From Colius striatus (Eukaryota; Chordata; Aves; Coliiformes; Coliidae), in contig NC_084790.1 in assembly GCF_028858725.1 (NCBI RefSeq), positions 84,879,506 through 84,943,505 on the forward strand: a stretch of 64,000 nt of DNA. The letters run 5' to 3'. The position numbers and the translations under genes are program-made. Of the stretch, positions 1-10,632 are shown in pieces. A model generated the notes under the pieces. It searched no databases and was not told the origin of the DNA. It worked only from the letters and a program-made list of their open reading frames with translations. The first letter of the stretch is position 1. Each line of letters begins with the position of its first letter.

Positions 1-509
1 TAAAAATTTAACCCTAATAATTAGCCGGAGAAAAATAATTTAAAAGCGTAATTATTATCCAACAGAAAGAAGCGGGGTGCAGGGGAATAGCTGACCTGGA
101 AGGCAGGAGTGATGGTGGAAGCGGTGCTGCCTCGGTGTGATGCTGCCGCAGCCCTGGGACCCACCGAGGGAACCAGGAATCGACCTTCGGTAGCAGAAGG
201 AAGGTGGGAGGGGGGTGGGGGTGGCCACCGCCTCCCCTGGCAGGAGGGTCCACGTGGGGCGAGGAGGAGGGAGCTGGGGAGCGGACACACACACAAACAC
301 ACACACAAACACACACACACACACACACACGCCCCGCCAGTGCTCCCCTCCGGTCCCCCGCGGGTGAAGTCAGCAGAACGGGAGATCCACAGCCCTGTTC
401 CCCGACGGCCCCGTCTCGGGAATTCCAGCGGGATCGGGAAGGAAGGAGGGAGGGCATAAGGCTTTTTAGGGGGCTTTTAATATTAAACGGAAAGAGAAAA
501 AGAACTTAC
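1..509 (-). other. Presumed intron 1 (5' part) of a leftward gene
   Basis: This stretch lies just downstream, on the minus strand, of the strong splice donor at 508-509, so it is read as the start of the first intron of a gene leaving the window to the left. It starts AT-rich (1-60), becomes G-rich (190-280) and holds a CA microsatellite. No convincing exon is seen. The open frames here on both strands only run through the CA repeat and GC-rich sequence. The intron reading is inferred from the donor and the CpG island, not from a known protein. Confidence 0.4.
285..330. repeat. (CA)n microsatellite
   Basis: About 46 bp of CA dinucleotide interrupted by two AAAC steps. It accounts for the poly-(Thr/His) and poly-(Cys/Val) peptides seen in all frames. 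It is likely to be polymorphic. Confidence 0.95.
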
Positions 510-990
510 CGTCTAAAACGAAATTAAAAGGGAGTGAGCGCCGACGGCGCGGAGCGGGGGGAGCATCGTCCCCGCCGGTGGGACGGGACGGGACGGGACG
601 GGACGGGACGGGGCAGAGGCACCGACGCGCACCTCGGAGCGGAAGGAGGAGGGGTTGGCGAGGGCCGGGCAGGGGGGCGGCGGAGCCAACACGACCGGGA
701 CGCGGACCCACCTGCGTGCCGGCAGCCGCCCGCCCCGTCCGCCGGCGGCGGCGCTGACCCGCGGCTCCCGGCGGCTCCCGGCGGCGGCGAGCGAAGGGCC
801 CGGATGTCAGTAGCCCGCTCCCTCCCTTCGGCGCGGCTCGCTCGTGTCCCCCCCCCGCTCCCGCCACCGCCGCCGCCGCAGCCCGGGGCCGCTCCTCCCC
901 CGCCGTGGGGGGGGGGGTCAGGGACCGCGGGCGCCTGAGGGGACTCGCGCGTCCCGCCCGCCCCGTCAGGGCGCCGGGCGCTGCCACGTG
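510..990 (-). other. Putative non-coding first exon, minus strand, with strong splice donor
   Basis: Read on the minus strand, the sequence ends ...TTTTAGACG|GTAAGTTCT, a near-consensus 5' splice site with the last exon base at 510. The exon lies in a CpG island. Its upstream limit (transcription start) cannot be fixed; 990 is an arbitrary limit near an E-box. The only ATG found on this strand in the stretch (564-566) opens a 17-codon frame that stops at TAG six bases before the exon end, so the exon is probably 5' UTR with a small upstream ORF. A long frame passes through the donor but has no ATG, only a GTG near 987. I cannot identify the gene. Confidence 0.4.
580..612. repeat. (GGGAC)n pentanucleotide repeat
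   Basis: Six tandem GGGAC units inside CpG island 1. They fall in the putative minus-strand first exon and would be read as GTCCC repeats in its 5' UTR. They account for the repeated Pro-Ser-Arg peptide in the overlapping frames. Confidence 0.9.
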
Positions 991-1287
991 GGACCGCCGC
1001 GGGGGGGTGTCTGGGGTGCGGGTGCTCTCTCCTCTTTGCCCCCCTCCTCCCTATTGCCCCCCGCCCCCCCCGCGGCGGGCTTGACAGGTCCACGCGACCA
1101 AACAAACCGCGGCGGACGGGCGGGCGGCTCAGCCAATGGGCGCGGGGGGGCGGGGCCAGAGGTGCCCCGGGGTCCGAGCGCCGCCCCCACACCACCCCCC
1201 CACCCCCCCCCCCGCCCCGCGCCTCAGGGCTCGGGCGCGCGCGCGGCCCTCAGGGGCTCCCCGGGGCGGTAACGGCGCGGCGCCAGC

Positions 1288-1367
1288 GAGCCCCGGCCCC
1301 GGCGAGCCCCGGCCCCGGCGAGCCCCGGCCCCGGCGAGCCCCGGCCCCGGCGAGCCCCGGCCCCAGC
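1288..1367. repeat. 16-bp GC-only minisatellite (5 copies)
   Basis: Five back-to-back copies of GAGCCCCGGCCCCGGC, four identical and the last with one change (AGC end). The minus strand carries regularly spaced GGGG/GGG runs, so G-quadruplexes are likely. It sits at the outer edge of CpG island 1. The perfection of the copies suggests recent expansion or ongoing homogenisation. Confidence 0.95.
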
Positions 1368-1635
1368 CCCGCAACACGGCCCCAGCACCGCAACCCGGCC
1401 GCGGGTGGGGCTGACGGAGCTCCCCGGCGTCCGCTGTCAGTCCCTCTGCCCACGGTCACCGGCCTGCACGGCCACGGAGGAGGCTAGCAGGGCAAACGCC
1501 GTGCCCTCTTGAGAAGAGCTGGACCTAGGCGGTTAGGGAATTCCATCTGAATGAGGTCTTAGATGGGAGAAAAAGAAACCGCAAAGATGCAGATGTGCTA
1601 CTGCAGCATCTTCACAGACTCCCCAAAGCCTCAAC

Positions 1636-1890
1636 GGTGGAGGTTAGAAGGGCCCTCTAGATCCAGCCCAAGCCCCTGCTAAAGCAGGTTCCCCTCGCTC
1701 AGGGGGCACAGGAACGTGTCCAGGTGGGTTTGGAAACCTCCCAGGAAGGATCCTCCACACCCTCCCTGGGCTGCCTGGGCCAGGGCTCCCTCACCTCAGC
1801 ACCGAAGGAGTTTCTCCTCCTGTTTCTCCTCCTGGCTGCGTTCCAGCTTGTGCCTGTCAATTCTGCCCTGAGAGAGCTGCTGTGGGACCC
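1636..1890 (-). mobile_element. CR1 LINE fragment, 3' part
   Basis: It matches the 3' region of CR1 on the minus strand: (reverse complement) the segment around 'GGAAGGGCCCTCTAGATCCAGCC', then the 'TCCACACCCTCCCTGGGC' block shared with other copies here. The tail of 8-mers is lost at the left end. Similarity fades after about 1880. It is closest to the copy at 10141. CR1 is the dominant non-LTR retrotransposon of birds and is usually 5'-truncated, as here. Confidence 0.85.
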
Positions 1891-2788
1891 CCCAGGTCCC
1901 ACTACAGGCCAGAGCACGGTGGGGCAGAGTCCACTCACAACATCACCCCAGCCCCCTCAGGGATCTGGCAGGTCTGGATCCTCTCTGCATCCCCTTCCCA
2001 ACTGCTCCTGTCTGCCTGCAAATATTCAATATACACTTAGAAAGGAAATATAATATACATTTTTTTCTTCTGAGGAAAAACAAAAACCCACAAACCAACC
2101 CTTCCTGAAAGCAGAAGGAGCATTTTCCATGTTCATGTGGATAACAGGCTTAGGGTGCCACCTGCCCTATGTTTTGTTCTGCCAAAATCACCCCTGAAAC
2201 CAACCTAAAAACAATCTTGGGCATGATCCCATACACACTCCTCAGCCTCTTAAGCACTGGGCTGTGACAGAATAAAATATGACTTGCAGGGAAAGCAGGC
2301 AAAGAATGCACCCAAATCCGTCTCTTTCCACGAAATCAGGGTAGCAAGAAGCCTCCTTTATACATTTAATCAACTCGGTTCCAAAAGCGGTATTCCATGA
2401 GAAGAAATACCAAGGTCCTGACAGCAATGGTTTTTTTGATGGCTATTTTTTTTGGCAGGCCGTTGTTTTGGGGATTTAGGATTTTTTTTAAGGTCAGACC
2501 TAGCCAAAATCACAATTTGTTTTTATTTCATCTGGCAGCTTCCCCCATCGTCAGGCTCCTGTGCTTTCCCACCAGCTCCTTGAATGCAGCCGGCACGATG
2601 CTGAGTCATGGAAGAACATCGTCAGCTTAAACTCGAAGCAGTTGAGTTTTCACCTTTGTATGTCCTCCTCACGTACCTTTAGAACATTCCCAACATATTT
2701 GCATACTGTTTTCCAGGATTCCTGTGGTGGATGCAGCAACTTTTCCTTGAATGTATTCAGTGAAGCACCATTTCAAGCCGTTCCTTTA
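1891..2788. other. Intergenic, no feature seen
   Basis: Moderately AT-rich unique-looking sequence with T-runs near 2430-2490. No exon, RNA gene or recognisable repeat. Confidence 0.5.
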
Positions 2789-2970
2789 TCATAGAATCAC
2801 AGAATCATTGAATGGCAGGGTTTGGAAGGGACCTTTAGAGATCATCTAATCCAGCCCTCCCCCCTGCCAAAGCAGGTCTCACCTAGGTCAGGTCACACAG
2901 GAACGTGTGCGGGTGGGTTTTGAAGACCTCCCGAGAAGGAGACTCCACACCCTCCCTGGGCAGCCTGTTT
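2789..2970 (-). mobile_element. CR1 LINE 3' end, short copy
   Basis: It begins with degenerate 8-mer tail units (ATAGAATCA, CAGAATCA) and continues through the conserved 'TTTGGAAGGGACCTTTAGAGATCATC' block to 'CCTCCCTGGGCAGCCTG', then stops abruptly. It is a 5'-truncated copy of about 180 bp. Confidence 0.95.
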
Positions 2971-5900
2971 AGTGTATGTTGTTCTGCAATCCATTTCAGG
3001 TGGGGGACTCTGGCACTGTGGTGCTCAAATTCAGCCTTGGATCTCTGCTTTAAGACCAAGTATAGCCACTGCTAGCTGCTGATCCAGCCTGGGGTCTGAC
3101 ACTGAATGCCTTAGCCAAAATTCTCTGGTTTCGGTGGCAAACCTCCATTGCTAGTGGTTTTTTAGATTTAAAGGGAAGGTTTAAATTAGAAAGGGTAGGA
3201 GCAGCTGCTGTGATGGAGGATGTGTGTTCCCAGCTGAAAGGCAGAATTTGGGGATGCCCCCAAAGGAATCACAGAGATGTTGCACGACAAAACTGTGAGT
3301 CCTCTGTATCACCTGGTTTCGGAGAGGAAAGATGCAAGGGGTCAGCAGCCACAAAGGACCAGCAGCCCTTTTCCATCCAGAGAAAGAACACAGTCCAGCT
3401 AAGGAAGCTTTTCACTGTGGAAAAACTGCAATCTTGCTCTCTAGATCCAGAGTTAACACCTGATTATGTTTAAAGTAACAGGCTCATGTAACACACACTG
3501 ACAGGAACAATGTGATGCTACCCCATGATCTCATCCTGCCTTCAAAAATCCTTCAAGGTGATATTATCTTTTCAGGCATCCCAACACACTGCAGAAAAAG
3601 CATCTTGGAGAGAGTGTGTGACACAAGACAGACATGCACTAAGGACTCCTGCACGCCTTTGTCTCTAGCACAGGAGGTGAGAGCCTGTGAGGGAGGGCAG
3701 CTTCAGACAGGGCAGATCATGAGGCCGAAAGTGCTCCTTGTATCTGCTTGTGGTTGTTTCCTTCTCCTGCCCAGCCAACAGACGAGCTTGAGATGGGACC
3801 AAAACAGAGAAGACTTTGGCCTGAGATTAGAAATGGATAAAACAGAAGCACAACTTTTTCTGCTCCATCTTGTATCTAGTCGTGTCAGGGTCCTAAGTGC
3901 ACTGATTGGCCTCCGTTACCCTGACCACCCTCACCTCCACCCATGCATCCTCCATTCCTTAGTCCCAAGGCTCCACTTAAGATCAATTCTGAGCTCCATT
4001 GTACAAGCTGCATTGTAGGAGCACCCATTTGTGGCCCTACCTGGGGTCCCGTGTCTTGGATCCATGTCAGACTTACTTTGTAGCCTTAGTCCTGCTCATG
4101 CTCTTCCAAGCAGACCTTGGCCCTAGTTTGTCCTTTGCCTTGCCTGGGACTCTTGGTAGTTCCTTTTCTACCAGCATCTGGCCCTGCCAACCCTCTTTAG
4201 ATCCAGCAGGACTGCATCCCAGACAGAGAGGACACTGACTGTGTTGTGGTTGTCCTTGCCAGTTGGCTCACTTACCCTTGGCAGGAATGACCACTGAACC
4301 TCAATGCACCTGGGAACCACATGTCATGAGCACCCTGCTTCCAGTGTTCCGTGCCTACCTCTCCATGGCATGTCCAGGCAGCTCTTGTGGCTGTCAGGCT
4401 TTTGAAGACTTTGGCATCTGGTTTACAGGGTCAGGAAGATGTGGCCACCTCTGCCTTTCTGCCATGTTTGTTCCACTTGGGCTTATGTAGGCCTTCGTTC
4501 AAGTCAAGTACTCTCAGGCATTTTCCCAGAGGTTTCTGTCTTGTCAAGTTTATCCCCTCCTAAGAGTAGGAACTCATTTTTGTCAGAAAGGGCTTGACTC
4601 TGGCATTTGCTTGATTGAGAGCATGGAAATTGGCAAGAGAGGTAGGAGCTACCTCATCTTCACGCACATAATCAATAGCAAGTCGTTACTTCAGAAGTAA
4701 AGTGGCTGACTGTTTTTGTAGGGTAAGCCATGCCCTGCATTTTCAGTCTTTGATTCATGCTGCTTCACATGCCAGGAGATGGAGCTCAGTGAGTGACTCA
4801 CATCGTAAAAGCTCTCCAGTTTGCTTCTGGTGCTCTATCTCAGCGAATGTGTCATGGTTGCTTCAGCGTGTCTGTGTCTGTGTTTCATCCCAGCTGCATA
4901 AGCCTTCAAGGCCCTGTTAGGGAAATCCCTAGGCCCAGATTTTGGAGGATCAAGGTGGGCTCAGGAGGATCAAGGTGCTCCCAGTCTGGATTAGGTCCAG
5001 CACAGTATGACACAGCTCAGTCTACCTGCAGATATCAGCCAGCAGGTAGCCACCAACTGCTGTCTCAGGGAGCACAAACTGTGGCAGCCCACTCCATCTT
5101 GAAGGAGAAAGGAACCTCTCTCCTAGCTTCCAGCATGTCTACATGAGGGCTCAGCCGTTCCCATTTGAAGAAGACAGCATACTGAAAGGAAGTTCTCTGA
5201 ATTAACTCTGCCACAGATGGATCCATGACAGTGCTTCTGAGGTGTCAGCCTTCTGACACGTGGTGTGATGCCCGTGCCAGTGCTCCTGCTTCCAGACAGA
5301 ATTCAGAAGATAGATCCAGTGCTCCTTCTCATTGCAACAGTATTTACTTTACTCCCATAAGTTGGTCATAGATTTTGGTCTGTAGCTGCCTATTCAACAA
5401 AGCTCAGTAAGATCCTTTCATGTTTAATTTATCCATTGAGGATGTGGGGAGCATTCCTTCAGCAATAGCTCCCGTTCTCCACTTCCACTGACTGCAGTCT
5501 GACTCTGCTCACTTCCCTGGAGTTATCCTGGGGTTTCTGTCAGCTTGGGTGGGATGGGTGGGAGGTCCTTGAAGAAGAAGTGGAAGCTGAGAGGCACTGG
5601 AACCAGACTGTTGTAGCTGGGAAGAGAGCAGCTCAGAGGAAGAGCATCAACTAACTTGGGGCTTCTGAGATCTCCAGTCAACAATGGAGCCTGCCCTGTC
5701 TGAGATTGCAGTGAGACAGAGGCTCTCACATGCTGACCCAGACTGCAGCTCAGTGGTTAATTACTGGCCCCAGCACAGATCCCAAACCCTCTTCTAACCA
5801 CATCTCCCACCTAGAGCCCTCCTTGTCCATGGTTTTACACAGCTCCAGTCCCCTCACTCCACTGTGGTGATGAATGCCCAAGGTTAGAAATGGATAAAAT

Positions 5901-7758
5901 AGAAACATAACTTTTCAACAGCTCCCACAGGAGACCTCAGTCTGGTGTGTGGAGGGAAAACTCACTCAAGCACCAACAATACCTCCATGCCAGAATGTAC
6001 ACACATAGTTTTGGCCATCACTCCTGCAACTGGAGTCCATCTTACCCAGGGAATGGGAGAGCTGGCGGAGAGAAGCTGGACCTAACACAGTACAAGTCCT
6101 TCAGGAGATGCTCAGGCTAGCAGCCAGGCTTTGCCAGGGTGACCTGTCTCTGGTATGATGATTCTCTCAAGCCAATGCTGCATCACAGCCAGCGAACTAA
6201 AATGTCCTTGCAATGTGGTCTGATGTCCTGTCACCTTGTCTCCTTTCTCAAACAAGGTGGTAATCCTCTCTTCCTTCAATGATGTTTAGCCCACCAGGTC
6301 TGTATTTTCACTCTGTGGCTTAAAGCCTTCATTAACGGTGATGATAACAAAGTGTCATTGGAGGCACAGGAAGGCAGCCATGGACATAGCACAGGACCCA
6401 CTGAAGCCAGCGACAGCCCACACTTCAGATCAACGCACCAACTGCTCTGATGCACTACCAAATCATCCCAGGGCAGCAAGAGACCTAACCTGACACATGA
6501 AGGAACTAAAATAGGAGAAACTCTGAAATCCTGCTCATGAAGCTACCTGGAAGCAGGGAACCCTTACATCTGAGGGTGAGCAGCTGCAAGGAGCTTCAGG
6601 GACTCAAAGCCAGTGGAGATGAAGAGGAGCGTGAAGGGTTATGGCCACTCGTGCCATGACAGGCAGTCCCAGGCAAGCCTAAGCACTCCTGAGGAGGCCA
6701 GCCAGCGGGGCTGACCTGGTGGAACTGGGAGCTGAAGCTGGATGCTTAACTTGAAATGGCCCAGGGACTGAACAGATGGCTCCTCTTTATTTGCATGCTA
6801 CTTGGATTTGTGAGTCAAGCAGAAGAATAACTTAATTTTTGACATTTGCTTCTCCTCGGAGCCCAGCACAATTTATGTTATACTGGCATTTGCGTGAAGG
6901 ATGTTGCTTTAGGCACAAAACTCATCCTGGCTTTAACCCTAAAAGGAGCCAAACAGGCAGGAACCTTGTTCCTCCACAGCTCTTTTGTAGGCTCTGCCAA
7001 GGGATATCACACTTACACAATGACCAAAGAATCAGGGAAAACAGTCATTTGGGGCTTGTGGAAGGAAGGGGCAGGGTTGGAGTTAAACTAGACTGGAAAA
7101 TATCTCATTTGTAGGCCCAAAATGAGAGACTGTTTGTGGATGAGGTTTACCTCCCATTAAAAATACCCTCCAAGTCCTTTGCAGTTCATCTTGAGCCCGG
7201 GGGATAAATTTAGTAGAGTCCTGCTCCTGCTGACATAAACCTGAGTGAAAATAATATAGATGGCCAGAGCAAAACGTGTGAACCAATTAAAAACCTGTCT
7301 GATCAGACCCAAGATGACAGCTGCCGTGACTAGTGTGTCTGTGTGCCACCCCTGCGAGAGGAAGAACAACAGATCCTGCTGGGTTCTACCCAGGAGAGCT
7401 AATGGTGATTATCTGATAGCTGTTTGATAGTCCCATGAGCCTGTCCTGCCCCCTGCAATAGCTGTGCCTGCTGCCCTTGCTAATCCTGTGTGATCACATA
7501 GGTGATACTCATGGGTTTGACCAGAGGCTGGTGATAAAAGTCACAGGTTAAGAGAATAAAGAGCATTTTCTGACGTGAGAGTTAGCCTGGGTAAGGACTT
7601 GTGTGCTTTGGCAGTTACAAACAGATACGTCTTTCGAAGGCTGTATTTGAAATACTTCCCACAAAGAGATATTCTCTATTTTCCAGTGCACAGAGTGCAG
7701 TTCTGCACTCATAACTGTAAGTGAAGTATCAGGTGGCATTAGGGAAACTGATTTTTGA
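2971..7758. other. Long intergenic stretch, no gene seen
   Basis: About 4.8 kb without a recognisable gene. Open frames here (for example 3512-4018) have no recognisable domain and no supporting splice structure. A 32-bp motif occurs twice in the same orientation (3827-3858 and 5884-5915). Parts of 3.5-6.3 kb could be an old unrecognised repeat. The 7200-7560 part is rich in GATA-type and homeobox-like AT motifs and could be regulatory, but nothing proves it. Confidence 0.45.
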
Positions 7759-8200
7759 AAGGTCTGGAGCACAAGTCTGCTGGGGAGTGCTGAGGGTCCT
7801 GGGGATGTTCAGCCTGGAGAAGAGGAGGCTGAGGGGAGACATGAGCACTCTCTACAACTCCTGAAGAGGAGGTTGTGGCCAGGAGGTGTGTGGGAGTCAG
7901 TCTCTGCTCCCAAGCTACAAGTGGCAGGATGAGAGGAAATGGCCTCAACTTGCCCCAGGGGAGATTTCGATTGGAGATTGGGAACAATTTCTTCTATCAA
8001 GGGCTGTCCAGCCCTGTCCCAGGCTGCCCAGGGAGGATAGTGGTGCAATCCCCATCCCTGGAGGGATCCCAAAGCCATGTAGCTGTCGGGCTGAGGTACG
8101 TGGGTTAGTGGTGTCCATAGCACTGTGCTGGGGGAACGGTTGGGCTCGATGAGTTTAAAGGGACTTTTCAACCCCAACGATTTTGTAATTCTGTTCTTCT
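7759..8200 (+). mobile_element. CR1 LINE fragment, plus strand
   Basis: It begins at 'CTGGAGCACAAGTCT', passes the 'TTCAGCCTGGAGAAGAGGAGGCTGA' segment that codes the end of CR1 ORF2, and ends in the 3' UTR with 'GATTTTGTAATTCTG', a worn version of the terminal repeat. It is a sister of the copy at 42486. Several frameshifts and stops leave it non-coding. Confidence 0.9.
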
Positions 8201-10140
8201 GTAGATGGGAGACAAAGCAGCCAGAGGAGGGAGATGAATGCCCCTAGGTCTGGAGCTCTGTCCGGTGTGCTCTCCAGGTAGCTTTCAGTGTCTCTCGCAT
8301 TCACTGTGATCCCCCTCTTGTGGCTGGTCCAGCGCCTGCAAAATTTCCTTGCCTGTGGCTGTCCAGGCTCAGTAACATTAGACTCCACAACAGATGCAAC
8401 TGCAATATTCTGGTTTAACAGCTTAGCTGCCCCTCATCTGAGCTGCTGTGGCCATGCCTATGTGTGCTGGGAGACAACCCAAACTGCATGGTGAAGTTGC
8501 ATCAGCTCAAACCTTTCCTGTTGACCTCGGCAGCGTAAGTTGCCAGCCTGCCGTGGAGCTTCTGACCTTGAGAAAGCTCCAAGTTTTGAGGTAAAACACG
8601 TTGTTTAAACCACATTTGTGGCAAGTTGAGCTGACACTTTTTCCTTTGCCGTGTGGGTAGACCATGAGGATAGACACAGCAAGGATTTAGCAGCCCATCT
8701 CATGGGCTATAACTTGTTATGTTGCAGTAACTTGGTCAAGTATGATGGCGTGTTTCAGATTTGAGTGAATAAAACACACCTGGAGCATACAGTGGTGGGG
8801 ATGTTGCTTGGATCTCCTCTACATCCCATGTGGGACAAGAAGTCCACTGTATTTTATGTCAGAGTACTTGGACTGGGAGCCGTGGCGTGAGGATCTGATT
8901 GCCCTGAGCTAGCACATCAGCTCTCCAGCATCTTCAGCAAAACCAGGATCTTTGCAGATTGAATTCTACAGCCATTTAGGATCAGGGCTGGCTCTTCCTC
9001 TAGTGCTGCATGGAAGTGGGGCAGATATGCTGTGCACCATGTCCTCTTTAGAATCCATCCGTGTATTCAGATTCAGACTCCTGAGATCCAGCACTGAGAC
9101 CTCTTTGAATCTCCTTGTAAAGTTTCACCTGACAGCTTTTGGTTTTGGAGACAAAATGCCCAGTGTTTATCCTGGCATTACAGGCATGCCATTTGTTAGA
9201 CCTGACAAAAGCACACTCTGATGCTTCATCGCTTTCTGCCCAGTTTCCACTGTGCGCGACTCGCCACAGCACGGGCCTGCACCACAAGCCACCTACAGCC
9301 CAAGCACAGCTTAGAGCCAGAGGGCTCATACTGCACTGTTAGAACAAGGAGCTGCACTCCCTCTCGTGGCAACGCTCACCTCTACTTTTCCCTACACTAG
9401 AAGACCCTAAAGCTTCACCATTTTTACAGAGCACACCTGTGGCCAGTGCAAGTACCCAGCACATCCAGAGTTACCAGCACTGACACAGCCCAACACTTTA
9501 AGGCACTGGTAATTCAACTTACAGTTTTGTCAAACCGTAATTGGGCATTTTTTTTTTCCATGCCAGATGTCTGCCTTAGGCTGAAGTGCTCTGGAAAGTT
9601 TCAGCCAAACTATTTTGACAGTTTCCAAGAATGAGGGGAAAGCACAATGTTTTGCCCAGATTTTGGAAACAAATAATTCCATGAAACCATTTGAGAAAAG
9701 CCTCCATATACTGAAGAAAAAGCATGAAATTCGGTCCTGCTGTCAAAAAGTGCCATTTACCACTTCCAGGAAAGTCTGTTGAATTTTGAATTAGTTAGGA
9801 GCTGTGCAAATCATGGTTTGCATGAGCTCAACAGATCCGGTCACAGATTAACAACTCTGTTCTCTGAGGACTATCTGCAGCAGGCACACTCCAGCCCAGA
9901 GCTGCAGGATGAAATGGCTGTTTCCAGCACTGGAAACAAGAGCTGGGGAAAGGAGGAAAGCTGGGCAGAGCAGAGGAGTTCCAAGGTTGGTGTCGGAGGC
10001 ATTGGGATGGCATCAGAAATGGGTAGGTGCTGTTGGACATCTCTTTCTAAGAGGGATAACACAAGCTGGCCTAGAAATAATGATGATGAAGATGCACTCT
10101 AGAGAGGTACAGGACCAGAGGCACTCTCCCTGCTGCTCCA
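8201..10140. other. Intergenic, no feature seen
   Basis: Unique-looking sequence with no exon, RNA gene or clear repeat. Short open frames only. Confidence 0.5.
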
Positions 10141-10632
10141 GAATCATATAATCATAGACTCTCAGAATGGGGGGGCGGTGTTGGAAGGGCCCTCTAGATC
10201 CAGCCCAACTCCCTGCTAAAGCAGGTTCCCCTCCATCAGGGGGCACAGGAATGTGTCCAGGTGGGTTTGGAAACCTCCGGAGAAGGAGCCTCCACACCCT
10301 CCCTGGGCAGCCTGGGCCAGGGCTCCCTCACCTCAGCACCAAAGGAGTTTCTCCTGTGCCAGGGGCACTGCCTGTGCTCCAGCCCGTGCCCGTTACCCCT
10401 TGTCCTGTTGCTGGACACTACAGAAAAAAGTGCCACCCCATCCTCTTGACATCCACCCTTTAGGTACTTATAGCTGTTAATACCCTTCAATCTTCTCTTC
10501 TCCAGGCTGAACAGCCCCAGGTTCTGCAGCCTTTCCTCCTCAGAGAGATGCTCCAGTCCCCTCAGCATCTTGGTGGCCCTGCGCTGGCCTCTCTCCGGCA
10601 GTTTTGTGTGTCTTGAGCTGGGGAGCCCAGAA
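10141..10632 (-). mobile_element. CR1 LINE fragment
   Basis: It starts with tail remnants (AATCATATAATCATAGAC), then the GGGCCCTCTAGATCC subtype of 3' UTR also seen at 1636. It runs into the end of ORF2, whose minus-strand remnant reads [24 protein letters not shown]. It ends near 'GGGGAGCCCAGAA'. Frameshifted and inactive. Confidence 0.95.

Larger units (their letters stand above)
520..1480. promoter_or_regulatory. CpG island promoter 1
   Basis: About 1 kb of very GC-rich DNA full of CpG, in contrast to the flanks. It holds a CCAAT box (1133-1137) 9 bp from a GC box (GGGGCGGGGCC, 1147-1157) and an E-box CCACGTGGG at 984-992. There is no obvious TATA box. This is the pattern of a broad housekeeping or developmental promoter. 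The donor at 508-510 argues for leftward transcription. CpG islands are often bidirectional, so a short rightward transcript is possible. Confidence 0.7.

Noticed and set aside
1..30. AACCCTAA word resembling the telomere repeat.
   Set aside because: A single occurrence without tandem copies.
524..1195. Long open frames on both strands in CpG island 1 (up to 223 codons).
   Set aside because: GC-rich DNA has few stop codons. Peptides are Pro/Arg/Ala/Gly-rich without domains, and one frame starts at GTG rather than ATG.
3512..4018. 168-codon frame in intergenic DNA.
   Set aside because: No known domain, mixed with frames of similar length in other phases; possibly part of an old repeat.
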